A stretch of 36,444 nucleotides of DNA from Chloroflexota bacterium. Its GTDB lineage: Bacteria; Chloroflexota; Dehalococcoidia; Lucifugimonadales; JACPCK01. The position numbers and the translations under genes were made by a program. The stretch is taken from positions 1 to 36,444 of the forward strand of contig JACPCK010000017.1 of the NCBI GenBank assembly GCA_016179845.1, written 5' to 3'. Shown piece by piece: positions 18,980 through 26,112 of this stretch; the first letter of the stretch is position 1, and the number at the start of each line of letters is the position of its first letter. The notes beneath the pieces are model-generated. The model saw only the letters and a list, made by a program, of their open reading frames with translations. It made no database searches and was not told the DNA's origin.

Positions 18980-20066
18980 TCTATCTGAGATAGATAGGAG
19001 AGGGCGCACATGGTCACAGAGACGGTCACATTCCAAAAGGTGCTCAAGTGGACGGATGAAGAGTGTCGTACCTACCTGGAGAAGCAACGCTGGCCCAGCG
19101 GCGTATGTTGCCCCAGGTGTGGGGTACTAGAGCCATACCGAATCACCCGCAAATCGGCAACGAAGAACACCGTCCAGACCCTTTTCAAGTGCCGAGCTTG
19201 CCGGAGACAGTTCACCTCTACGGTAGGCACCATCTTTGAGGACTCTCACATCCCGCTCAGCAAATGGTTTGCAGCGATATATCTCATGTGCGCATCCAAG
19301 AAGGGCGTGAGCGCCCACCAGATTCACCGGCAGCTTGGAGTCACCTACAAGAGCGCCTGGTTCATGTGCCACCGGATTCGCGAGGCCATGAAGGACAAGG
19401 GCGTGCTTACGCCCCTATCGGGCATTGTAGAAGCCGATGAGACCTATATCCACCCCAGGACTCGGCGGGGACACCCGACGTGGCATGAAAAGGTGAAGGA
19501 TGAGATTGAGATGGGGCTGCGCCCCAAGCCGGAGAAGAAGGCCCCCTACCAGGACAACCCGACGGTCTTCGGTATGCTAGAGCGGGACGGGCAAGTCCGG
19601 ACCATGCGGGTACCCGCCACTACCAGCAGCGTCCTCAAGCCTATCATGGGCCGGATGATTGATATGCAGAAGGCCCGCCTGATCACCGACGGGCATCCGG
19701 CCTACAGAGATATAAAACGCTATCTACCCCACGATGTAATTGACCATGAGGTAGAATACGTGCGGGGAGATGTGCATACCCAGGGGATTGAAAATTACTG
19801 GAGCCTGCTAAAGCGGGGCATTTACGGAGTGTTCCACCATGTAGGGGAAGGCTATCTTCCCCAGTATCTCAGCGAGTTCGAGTTCCGGTTCAACCGCCGG
19901 AAGGTTTCCGACGCCGAGCGGTTCGTCGCTTTGATGGGGCAGACTGAGGGGAGATTGACTTGGTATTGCCAGACTCCACAGTCTCAGAATCCTCACGCTT
20001 AGGCGGCGTGGCGAGTTCCTTTATCGCTTCCTCAAAGGAAAAGGGGTGAAGCGATATGGTTGTGTC
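18953..20066 (+). mobile_element. IS1595-type insertion sequence (ends uncertain)
   Basis: The element is defined by the transposase gene. The best candidate terminal inverted repeat is GACACACCCACA (18953-18964) against the complement of TATGGTTGTGTC (20055-20066), matching 10 of 12 positions. No target duplication was found, so these borders are tentative. If correct, the element includes the 3' half of the small antisense gene and the whole transposase. Confidence 0.4.
19010..20002 (+). CDS. IS1595-family (ISXO2-like) transposase
   Basis: This is a 330-residue transposase that should cut and join IS ends with an RNase H-like domain. An N-terminal zinc ribbon has Cys34, Cys37, Cys61 and Cys64 (CPRC ... 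CRAC). The catalytic acids are Asp143 in EADETY, Asp227 in TDGHPAY, and Glu261/Asn262 in GIENYWSLLKRG, the pattern of the DDE_Tnp_IS1595 family. The frame is uninterrupted and the length is normal, so it could be active. AGGAG lies nine bases before ATG 19010. Its 3' end overlaps a minus-strand small gene by 113 bases. Confidence 0.93.
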   Translation: MVTETVTFQKVLKWTDEECRTYLEKQRWPSGVCCPRCGVLEPYRITRKSATKNTVQTLFKCRACRRQFTSTVGTIFEDSHIPLSKWFAAIYLMCASKKGVSAHQIHRQLGVTYKSAWFMCHRIREAMKDKGVLTPLSGIVEADETYIHPRTRRGHPTWHEKVKDEIEMGLRPKPEKKAPYQDNPTVFGMLERDGQVRTMRVPATTSSVLKPIMGRMIDMQKARLITDGHPAYRDIKRYLPHDVIDHEVEYVRGDVHTQGIENYWSLLKRGIYGVFHHVGEGYLPQYLSEFEFRFNRRKVSDAERFVALMGQTEGRLTWYCQTPQSQNPHA

Positions 20067-20093
20067 CTGATGCTTTCCCTTCTTGGTGGGCAT
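19890..20093 (-). CDS. Small basic protein antisense to the transposase 3' end
   Basis: This is a 67-residue protein. The N-terminal half carries a recognisable segment ISLHPFSFEEAIKELATPP; the C-terminal half is Lys/Arg/Ser-rich and probably disordered. ATG 20093 starts one base after the stop of the PemK-like gene, with GGGGATATAGG just before it, which argues for real translation coupled to that gene. I recall short proteins with an SLxPLxFEEAL-like segment beside IS1595-type transposases in many genomes, but cannot check it here. The function is unknown. Confidence 0.6.
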   Translation of the reverse strand: MPTKKGKHQDTTISLHPFSFEEAIKELATPPKREDSETVESGNTKSISPQSAPSKRRTARRRKPSGG

Positions 20094-20094
20094 C

Positions 20095-20451
20095 CTATAT
20101 CCCCAGAATCGTCTTCATGGATTGCTGCAATCCATCCAAGTCATCAGGATTCAATGAGCCGAGGTGTTTCCGTATCATGCGCTTGTCCACAGTCTGAATG
20201 ACTGCTTTGGCCTTGGATGGCCGTAACAAACCCGCCTGTTGCCAGCCGTTGATTGGGGTATCGCCATAGCGAAGATTCTCCACCTTGGACGATACTGGTA
20301 TCAAAACAACGTCCGCACTGTTCTGATTGAAGCCCACTGCACTTACGACAATCGCGGGACGGAACTCGGTGCCCCGTTGGTTCGTAAAGCGGATGGCTAC
20401 GGTGACGATGGCACCAGCACTATACAGTGTTGTACTCTGCATCTGCGGCAT
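20095..20451 (-). CDS. PemK/MazF-family toxin-like protein
   Basis: This is a 118-residue protein of the PemK/MazF fold, usually a sequence-specific mRNA endonuclease in a type II toxin-antitoxin pair. The family landmarks are the N-terminal strand GAIVTVAI, the REFRP-type turn EFRPAIVVS, the strand VVLIPVSS, and a C-terminal helix after NPDDLDGLQQS. Start ATG 20451 overlaps the upstream acidic gene by 32 bases; ATG 20442 is an alternative. No classical MazE/AbrB antitoxin is adjacent, so the upstream 93-residue acidic protein is the best antitoxin candidate. Confidence 0.8.
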   Translation of the reverse strand: MPQMQSTTLYSAGAIVTVAIRFTNQRGTEFRPAIVVSAVGFNQNSADVVLIPVSSKVENLRYGDTPINGWQQAGLLRPSKAKAVIQTVDKRMIRKHLGSLNPDDLDGLQQSMKTILGI

Positions 20452-20701
20452 TGTCCCAGATTGAGGCTAGGATTGGGTAGTCTGCGGCGTCTAGAGCGGC
20501 GTCTTTCTCAAGCGTCTTTGGTATAGTTACAAATACCGCCTTGTAGTATGACTCTCCTGTGATTTCATGGTCGCCGAAGCTCGTGCTAGGGAGTTGCTCG
20601 GCCCACTGTTCACTAAACCCGCTCATGACCCTGGTATCTGTTAAGTGGAGTCCAGGAATGACTTCAATGATTGGCATAGTCATCTTCCCCACCTTCGTCA
20701 T
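20420..20701 (-). CDS. Small acidic protein of unknown function, candidate antitoxin
   Basis: This is a 93-residue acidic protein with no family I can name with confidence. It has a conserved-looking start (MPIIEVIPGLHL), the segment FGDHEITGESYYKAVF, and an acidic tail (DNAADAEYNTV). There is no membrane segment or Cys pair. ATG 20701 overlaps the preceding stop by 4 bases (ATGA); ATG 20683, preceded by GGTGGGGA, is an alternative start. It overlaps the PemK-like toxin gene by 32 bases. Small size, acidity and position directly before a toxin fit an antitoxin, but this is inference from context. Confidence 0.6.
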   Translation of the reverse strand: MTKVGKMTMPIIEVIPGLHLTDTRVMSGFSEQWAEQLPSTSFGDHEITGESYYKAVFVTIPKTLEKDAALDAADYPILASIWDNAADAEYNTV

Positions 20702-20988
20702 GAACTTTTCGGAGTTTCATTGACCCTAAGTCGAACTGCACGCTTCTCTTCATCATTGACCAGGACAGAGAACTGGTAATCACCTGATCTCTCAAAGCGT
20801 ACACCAACCAATGCATAGATTTGATTCATCGTCGCCCTTGCCCCTGGGATTGGAGGCCTGTTGACCTTGATACCTTGTTCCGCAGAGAACATCTGGTTTC
20901 CATCGGCGTCTAGCAACAAGACCTTGGTTTGCTTCATAGAGTCGAATTCCGCTGGACTTGCCTCATAGGAGATAACTAGATGCATCAA
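20698..20988 (-). pseudogene. DUF6941-like protein, probably lacking its N-terminus
   Basis: The 96-residue reading frame resembles the C-terminal part of DUF6941-like proteins: EASPAEFDS, LLLDADGNQMFS, PPIPGARATMNQI, VGVRFERSGDYQFSVLV and RAVRLRVNE. The function of that family is unknown. The frame begins at TTG 20988/ATG 20985, but the codons just upstream still read family-like sequence (IAFPAVLPL) without any ATG, GTG or TTG before the stop at 21064-21066. The first 40 or so residues therefore seem lost by deletion or frameshift. A shortened product from TTG/ATG is possible. The 3' end overlaps the next gene by 4 bases. Confidence 0.5.
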
Positions 20989-21265
20989 CGGTAGTACCGC
21001 AGGGAAAGCAATGGGGTTTATCGCGTTACGTCCATTACACTTTCCATTATCACCACCTCCCCATTAGCGGTCAATAGACCATCTTCGGTATCTATGTTCA
21101 CCCATTCTGATGGCTCGCCGTGTCATTAGATTCAGGGTGTGTCATCGGTATAATCGCCAGGCTTTTTGAAGGGAATTCCGACGCCTGTTTGTCCAAGACT
21201 GCCGTCACTATTCCGCCAACGCCACTCCACCGGGAGTTGCTCTTCGGGCTGAAAGGGGATGCTCC
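20989..21265. other. Intergenic stretch with gene remnants upstream of tRNA-Gly
   Basis: No intact gene is visible here. On the minus strand a 27-codon frame (GTG 21101 to TAA 21018) reads like the tail of a protein (VNIDTEDG ... MESVMDVTR) with a stop just upstream. It may be a relic, or the displaced 5' part of the truncated DUF6941-like gene. The rest shows no promoter or repeat I can support. Confidence 0.35.
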
Positions 21266-21295
21266 TTGACTGACCGGCAAACCGCTCCCTACAAT
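21266..21295 (+). promoter_or_regulatory. tRNA-Gly promoter
   Basis: TTGACT (21266-21271), an 18-base spacer and TACAAT (21290-21295) place transcription start at about 21302, just before the mature tRNA 5' end. Confidence 0.75.
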
Positions 21296-21303
21296 GGAGG
21301 CAA

Positions 21304-21378
21304 GCGGGTGTAGCTCAGTGGCAGAGCATCTGCTTCCCAAGCAGAGGGCCGAGGGTTCGAATCCCTTCACCCGCTCCA
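21304..21378 (+). tRNA. tRNA-Gly (anticodon CCC)
   Basis: A full cloverleaf is present. The acceptor GCGGGTG pairs with CACCCGC. The D stem is GCTC/GAGC, the anticodon stem TCTGC/GCAGA with loop TTCCCAA (anticodon CCC), and the T stem GAGGG/CCCTT with loop TTCGAAT. The discriminator is T and CCA is encoded. It reads GGG glycine codons. No duplicated 3' end was found nearby, so there is no evidence of tRNA-targeted integration. Confidence 0.97.
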
Positions 21379-21585
21379 GCAGGTCAAAGATACGAAAGAA
21401 AGTCGCCGCATAGATTTTCCCTGACAGAGGGGGTCTGCTACTTGCATCATGAGTAGCTCCTGACTGGCGACATTCGCTGAAGCCCTACTATGATGGTGTT
21501 AAGATCCGCGGCCTTTGCATGGCTTGGAAGTGACCTTCTCCCAAAAAGTTAGGTCGAGTTAGGCTACCCTAAGCCCCGCAGCTGA

Positions 21586-22938
21586 TTAGGCTGAGAGCAG
21601 AGCCGTGAGTTCAGACACGTTGGCCACATTGTCAAAGCGGTGGATGAGGCGAAGGCCCTGCTCAATTCGGTCTTGAGGCAACTCGCTCCTGGGCACCAGG
21701 GCCCGGTACTTGGCATCGACGTCACTCCACTCAATCCCCCTCTGGGGAGAGCCCCTGGGCCAGTCAACGGTGTGGGAATAGCTTCTGCCGTCCTTGGTAG
21801 TGATGGTGACTGTACCTCCCCTCGGATAGTCGGCGGCAGTCCGTCCTGGCACCAGCTCCAGCCTCACCTTCTCTTGAAGACTCCGTAGGACAGGGTCGTT
21901 CAGCTTTCGCAGGGAGATGCTGTCCCAGGCGAACTCCTTTTCGGCTACACAGAGGGCCATATAGAATGACAGGCTGTGGATCATGCCCGGGAAATCCTGG
22001 GGATGGAGGTGCGCGTATACAGTTTTCAGGAAAGGGGAACCGGCTACTGTTATACGCTCTACTTCCTTGGGCATAACATTACCGGCTTTGGCCGCGAGTA
22101 TCGCCGCCTCCACCAACGCATGCATGCCATGAACCCCTGGGATGAGCTTCAACGCCATGTCGGTCACAATATCCCAGTCCTCTCCCAAACTCCGTGTTAT
22201 TGCCTCTATATCTACATTGGAACCATACGTTTCAAAGAAGCCTGACCTGGCTTCGAGGATATGCTCATCAATGGTATAGCCGTTGAGGGCTGCCAGCGCC
22301 GCATTGATGCCCTGCATGGCCGATATCCCTGCATGGTATTCACGAGCATGAGAGTTGGTGGCGATCCGCAGGCCGCCCATAGATGTGGCCGCCAGGGCTA
22401 TAGCCTGGGTCATCTGTTCGCTTGTAAGTCCCAGCAGCTTGCCGGTAGCAACCGCCCCGCCGAAAACGGAGATGATGCAGTTATGAATACCCCGTTTAAG
22501 GAACACAGGGGAGATGCGCTCCCCAATTCTACCGGCCGCCTCGTAACCTAACGTGATGGCGCATAGTACATCCTTACCAGAGGCTCCGACTCGCTCTCCA
22601 ACGGCTATAGCTGTAGAAACAGCGATCGTGCCTGGGTGGGCGTAGCACTTCATGTGGCTGTCGTCCGAGGCGGCTGCATCGCTCATCATCGCATTTGCTC
22701 TTGCTGCATCGGAGACGTACACCTTGGGGCCAGGATCAAACCATATGGTGGCTTCGCCCGGGCCCCCTCGCTCCTTTACCAGCTTCCTGACAATGGCCGC
22801 CGACACCTTGTCTGATCCTGCCGCAGCACTTGCGATGGTGTTGGCAACGGCAATCTTTGCGTGTTCCACTACCGTTGCTGGTAGATCCTTTGGAGACGTT
22901 GCTACGAAGAACACTGCTAGCTTGCTTGCTACACTCAT
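21586..22938 (-). CDS. MmgE/PrpD family protein
   Basis: This is a 450-residue protein of the MmgE/PrpD family, which includes 2-methylcitrate dehydratase, cis-aconitate decarboxylase and many uncharacterised members. Typical segments are the helical N-terminal domain (ATVVEHAKIAVANTIASAAAG), the active-site region DDSHMKCYAHPG, and the lid-domain stretch KLIPGVHGMHALVEAAI. ATG 22938 was chosen because AGGAGG lies 11 bases upstream; an earlier start at 22992 would overlap the preceding gene and adds no conserved sequence. It follows a lipoprotein solute-binding protein by 43 bases and is probably co-transcribed, suggesting it processes an imported organic acid or ester. The substrate is unknown. 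Confidence 0.87.
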   Translation of the reverse strand: MSVASKLAVFFVATSPKDLPATVVEHAKIAVANTIASAAAGSDKVSAAIVRKLVKERGGPGEATIWFDPGPKVYVSDAARANAMMSDAAASDDSHMKCYAHPGTIAVSTAIAVGERVGASGKDVLCAITLGYEAAGRIGERISPVFLKRGIHNCIISVFGGAVATGKLLGLTSEQMTQAIALAATSMGGLRIATNSHAREYHAGISAMQGINAALAALNGYTIDEHILEARSGFFETYGSNVDIEAITRSLGEDWDIVTDMALKLIPGVHGMHALVEAAILAAKAGNVMPKEVERITVAGSPFLKTVYAHLHPQDFPGMIHSLSFYMALCVAEKEFAWDSISLRKLNDPVLRSLQEKVRLELVPGRTAADYPRGGTVTITTKDGRSYSHTVDWPRGSPQRGIEWSDVDAKYRALVPRSELPQDRIEQGLRLIHRFDNVANVSELTALLSA

Positions 22939-22981
22939 AATCAGCCCGCCCTCCTGTTTGTTCAGCCCAGGCTCTGAGAGC

Positions 22982-24778
22982 TCATGGGACAAGGGTGAGG
23001 TACTCTAGGTTAGCCATAAGGGAGCTCCCTGGGGATATGGGGTAGTTTCTTATCCTGGAGCCACCGGCAAAAAGAATATTTCCCGTCACCAAGGGGATGT
23101 GCCAGTAATTGTCATACCAGAAGTCCCCCAGTTGCCGCACGAGTTCGCTTTGCTTACCGAAATCCAACTCGTTCAGGATCTTATCGCACAGCTCGTCTAT
23201 CTTCGGATGCTCACTGTGCAAGGTCGTTGAGAAACTGGGGCCTCCACTGCTACAGGCGTAGGTTGGGGGATCGGTGACGCTAGGATTGGTGTAGAGCCAG
23301 GTCCACCCGGCGGTGTCTCTCTCTATCCTTCTCTGTCTCACGGTGGGCCTGTCTTCAGTGAGCATCCTGTTAACTTTCAGGCCCAGGTTTGTCTCCCAGA
23401 ATGAGGCCACCGCCTCCGATGCATCCACGTTCTCCGGCCCGGCGGCTAACTTGATGAGCCACATGCCGGTCTCGAAGCCGTTGGGATAACCCCCCTGAGC
23501 CAATAGCTCTTTGGCTTTCTTCGGGTCATAGAGGTAAGGTTTCCATTTAGGGCTCCACCAGGCTACCCCCTCCTTCTGGAAGTTAAAGGCCACCGAAGAA
23601 AGGAACCCCTCACCAAGGAATATCTTATTCAGAAGGGCCTGTCGGTCTATGGCCAGGTTCATGGCCTGACGGACCAGGCGGGCCTTCTCATTGATGGGGT
23701 CAGGGCCCTGGGTCCAGGGCTGGTTAGGGTCATACTTAGGCCTGGTGTTCAGAACCATGCCACCGAAGGCGCCGAAGGTCTCCATCGCCATTTGGCCGCG
23801 GAAAATCTTGAGGCGTGCTGCTTCGAGTTCTCCTTTGTACCTGACAGATATAGGCGCGAGATCGGTGGCTCCTGTCCTCAGCATCGCTATGCGCGTGGAG
23901 GCCTCGGGCACGATAAATATGTTTACCTCTGCTACGGAGGGTACTATTCGCCAGTGCTCGGTGAGGGCCTTCAGTGTAACCTTTTGATTTCGCTTGTGGT
24001 CTGCGAATTCGAAAGGTCCAGTCCCTACTGGCCGTCTAGTGGCTGCCTCCTCACCAACGGCCTCTGCATATTTCTTCGACGTGGGAGCGAAATATGATGA
24101 CTGGTAACCAAAGCTCAACCGTCTGAGCACTGTCACCAGGGTCTCGGGGCTGTGGATTTCGAAGCTATACTTGTCCAGCACCTTGAAGTTATTGATATCC
24201 TTACCAATCCAGCGCTGGAACAGGCCGGCATTCGGATTTAGGGAGCCAGACTTAAGAAACTCGGCCAGCGAGAACCTTACATCGTCGGATGTCAACTCAC
24301 CCTGCCCTCCATGAAACTGGATGCCCTTTCTCAGGGTAAAACTCCACTTGGAGCCACCACCAGGCAATGCCTCAGCACTCCATTTCTCCGCCAGGCCGGT
24401 GGGCGGATAGGCTCCTGTCTCAGTATCGTACCCGACTAAGGGTTCGAAGACGTGGGCCGTAACAGGCCCCTCAACGCCAGTCGTGAGCCTCACGACCCAG
24501 CTTTCCGATCCCAGATTCTCGAGAGCCGTGTTCAGTATTCCCTTGGGGACGCGTTTAGGAGTGGGTGTTGGGATAGATGGCGCAGGGGTTGGCGTGGGTG
24601 TAACTGCAATCACCCTCGTAGGCGTTGGGGTAGCCGCTGCTGCCGGAGCCTTGGTCGGTGTTGGCGCTGCTGCCGTCACGGGGGCCTTCGTGGGCGTTGC
24701 TGTCGGCGCCGCGCGTGCGCAGGCTAGGCCAACAAAAGCGACACATACAATGATTGCAACCAAGCGTACAGAGCGCAT
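22982..24778 (-). CDS. ABC transporter substrate-binding lipoprotein (oligopeptide/SBP_bac_5 type)
   Basis: This is a 598-residue extracellular lipoprotein. Start ATG 24778 has GGAGGAAG before it and gives a clean signal peptide (MRSVRLVAIIV ...) ending in the lipobox GLAC with Cys20. A Thr/Pro/Ala-rich linker of about 60 residues with repeated TPT units follows, then the family 5 binding fold: VFEPLVGYD, KWSFTLRKGIQFHGG, VGTGPFEF and the hinge region RLVRQAMNLAIDRQALL. Such proteins deliver peptides, sugars or small organics to ABC importers. No permease or ATPase gene is adjacent, so it must share one encoded elsewhere or act otherwise. It is paired with an MmgE/PrpD gene. Confidence 0.92.
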   Translation of the reverse strand: MRSVRLVAIIVCVAFVGLACARAAPTATPTKAPVTAAAPTPTKAPAAAATPTPTRVIAVTPTPTPAPSIPTPTPKRVPKGILNTALENLGSESWVVRLTTGVEGPVTAHVFEPLVGYDTETGAYPPTGLAEKWSAEALPGGGSKWSFTLRKGIQFHGGQGELTSDDVRFSLAEFLKSGSLNPNAGLFQRWIGKDINNFKVLDKYSFEIHSPETLVTVLRRLSFGYQSSYFAPTSKKYAEAVGEEAATRRPVGTGPFEFADHKRNQKVTLKALTEHWRIVPSVAEVNIFIVPEASTRIAMLRTGATDLAPISVRYKGELEAARLKIFRGQMAMETFGAFGGMVLNTRPKYDPNQPWTQGPDPINEKARLVRQAMNLAIDRQALLNKIFLGEGFLSSVAFNFQKEGVAWWSPKWKPYLYDPKKAKELLAQGGYPNGFETGMWLIKLAAGPENVDASEAVASFWETNLGLKVNRMLTEDRPTVRQRRIERDTAGWTWLYTNPSVTDPPTYACSSGGPSFSTTLHSEHPKIDELCDKILNELDFGKQSELVRQLGDFWYDNYWHIPLVTGNILFAGGSRIRNYPISPGSSLMANLEYLTLVP

Positions 24779-25107
24779 TTGCCACTTCCTCCATAACCCG
24801 ACGATTCGGTATTTGGCCACTCGCTCTCTTCCACAGGGGAACATTAAGGTATGAGCAGTGTCAACTACCAGGTTAATTATTCTCTTGGTGCATCCGCATT
24901 ATTAGTGCATATGCTAGCGGCGTTTCCAGCTATAGCGGGCTGGTCTCTGCCAATGGTTCTGGTCTCCCAGTCAAATCAGCTGGGCTGCAGTGTTCACAAT
25001 CTTCTCCGCCTTGAACTGGAGAGGTGGCTGGGGAGGGATCAGGAGCAGGAAGGATGTTCCTGCCACCAGGGCTATTGATTTGTGTCAACATTTGGCTGCT
25101 ATGCAGG
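24779..25107. other. Divergent intergenic region
   Basis: This region separates the minus-strand substrate-binding gene from the plus-strand membrane operon. I saw no convincing minus-strand promoter: a TTGACA near 24859-24864 on the minus strand lacks a well-spaced -10 box. A 36-codon minus-strand frame (about 24976-25086) with a hydrophobic stretch and the tail QFKAEKIVNTAAQLI may be a gene relic but has no clear start. Confidence 0.4.
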
Positions 25108-25136
25108 TTGACAAGCCTCCTGTCAGATGGTAGATT
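25108..25136 (+). promoter_or_regulatory. Promoter of the membrane protein-DUF58-transglutaminase operon
   Basis: TTGACA (25108-25113), a 17-base spacer and TAGATT (25131-25136) form a good sigma-70 type promoter. Transcription would start near 25143. This rules out start codons before that point for the first gene. Confidence 0.7.
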
Positions 25137-25227
25137 CTGCCCTAGCTATATCTTGCTGAAAGAGCTGCTACTTCAGCATTCCAGGTGTTTGATACTGGGG
25201 CAGTGTGATGATGGGGAGAGGGCCCAA

Positions 25228-26112
25228 TTGAGCTACGATAGGCCTGTGGAGTGGCAGGGGGATGTCCAAGAGGTGGCCTTTACCCTGCCGGGATCAGGGG
25301 TTGTGAGGGGAGCAGGCGTCCTGGCGGCCATAACAATGATGGTGGCCGCCTCGGTGCTGTTCATCAGCTCCTTCAACACTGAGCGCTCCCATCAGCAGTG
25401 GTTTGCTGCCCTCATCACAGCCTTGCTTGCCCTCTTCGTTCTGTACGGGGCGATGGTGGGTGCCAGCAGGAGCCGGAGTCTAGGGCTTCTAGCTTTTGGC
25501 CTGGCCTTCCTTTTTGTCGCCTTGTTTCCCCTCGTCCGCTATGCGCCACTCTTCTTCAAGTACTTCTATCACCAGGACGTGGAGGGGTATTTCCCACCCT
25601 TATGGTTCTTCAGCGCTTCCCTGCCCCTGCTGGTGGTCTCTATTATGGAACTGGCGATGCCCGCCCGCGGTGCCTCCAAGGGGGCAGGCACGTCCCTGGT
25701 GCTGGCTATCGCCGCGGCGGTGTTGGTCCTGTTCTTTGGCGGCGTCTTTGTCAGCGCACTGGCTCCTAACTCCAGGCTGTTGACCTTTCCTGATACGATT
25801 TTTCTGAGCCTGGGTGGCTGTGTGGTGATCTCCACTGCCGTGGTCTTTGTGGCGATGCTGCCGCGGAAAGGCTACCTCAACGCCGGCGCGGCTCTGCTGG
25901 TCTTGTTCGGCATGGCCCTGGAGTTGGCTTCTATTCGGTTCTACGGGGGCACGCCGCGGATGATCCTGGAGACGGACTGGTACATATATCGGCAGCCCTT
26001 CTTTCCGCTGGTGGCCATTCTGGGAGGCACCATACCTGGGGCTCTCTGTGTAGTTGCGGGGGTACTTTTATGGTGGAACGGCTGGCGCGGGAACGCGGTA
26101 GACCTGGCCTGA
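25228..26112 (+). CDS. Polytopic membrane protein of unknown function
   Basis: This is a protein of about 294 residues with seven or eight hydrophobic helices (for example VLAAITMMVAASVLFI, LITALLALFVLYGAMV, LGLLAFGLAFLFVALF, LVLAIAAAVLVLFFGG). I recognise no family. The TTG at 25228 is chosen because GGGGAGAGGG lies about seven bases upstream and it falls after the promoter; GTG 25246 and GTG 25276 are alternatives. The frame stays open back to 25024, but that part lies across the promoter and is unlikely to be translated. Its end overlaps the DUF58 gene by 43 bases, so it probably works with the DUF58/transglutaminase pair at the membrane. Confidence 0.65.
   Translation: MSYDRPVEWQGDVQEVAFTLPGSGVVRGAGVLAAITMMVAASVLFISSFNTERSHQQWFAALITALLALFVLYGAMVGASRSRSLGLLAFGLAFLFVALFPLVRYAPLFFKYFYHQDVEGYFPPLWFFSASLPLLVVSIMELAMPARGASKGAGTSLVLAIAAAVLVLFFGGVFVSALAPNSRLLTFPDTIFLSLGGCVVISTAVVFVAMLPRKGYLNAGAALLVLFGMALELASIRFYGGTPRMILETDWYIYRQPFFPLVAILGGTIPGALCVVAGVLLWWNGWRGNAVDLA

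Noticed and set aside
20022-20056. Inverted repeat TATCGCTTC/GAAGCGATA
   Set aside because: The loop is 17 bases with no following T run and it lies within the small antisense gene, so it is not called a terminator.
21098-21370. 90-codon minus-strand frame beginning MKGFEPSALC
   Set aside because: Its first part is the complement of the tRNA-Gly gene, a common false ORF.
21351-21378. tRNA-Gly 3' end as an integration attachment site
   Set aside because: No second copy of the tRNA 3' sequence and no integrase gene were seen in the window.
24545-24720. Repeated GTTGG/GGCGT-type sequence resembling a tandem array
   Set aside because: It encodes the Thr/Pro/Ala-rich linker of the lipoprotein; the repetition reflects the protein sequence, as also at 31100-31230. 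No CRISPR array is present.
25024-25227. N-terminal extension of the membrane protein frame back to 25024
   Set aside because: It spans the predicted promoter at 25108-25136 and contains no membrane-protein-like start; a TTG with a good ribosome site at 25228 fits better.
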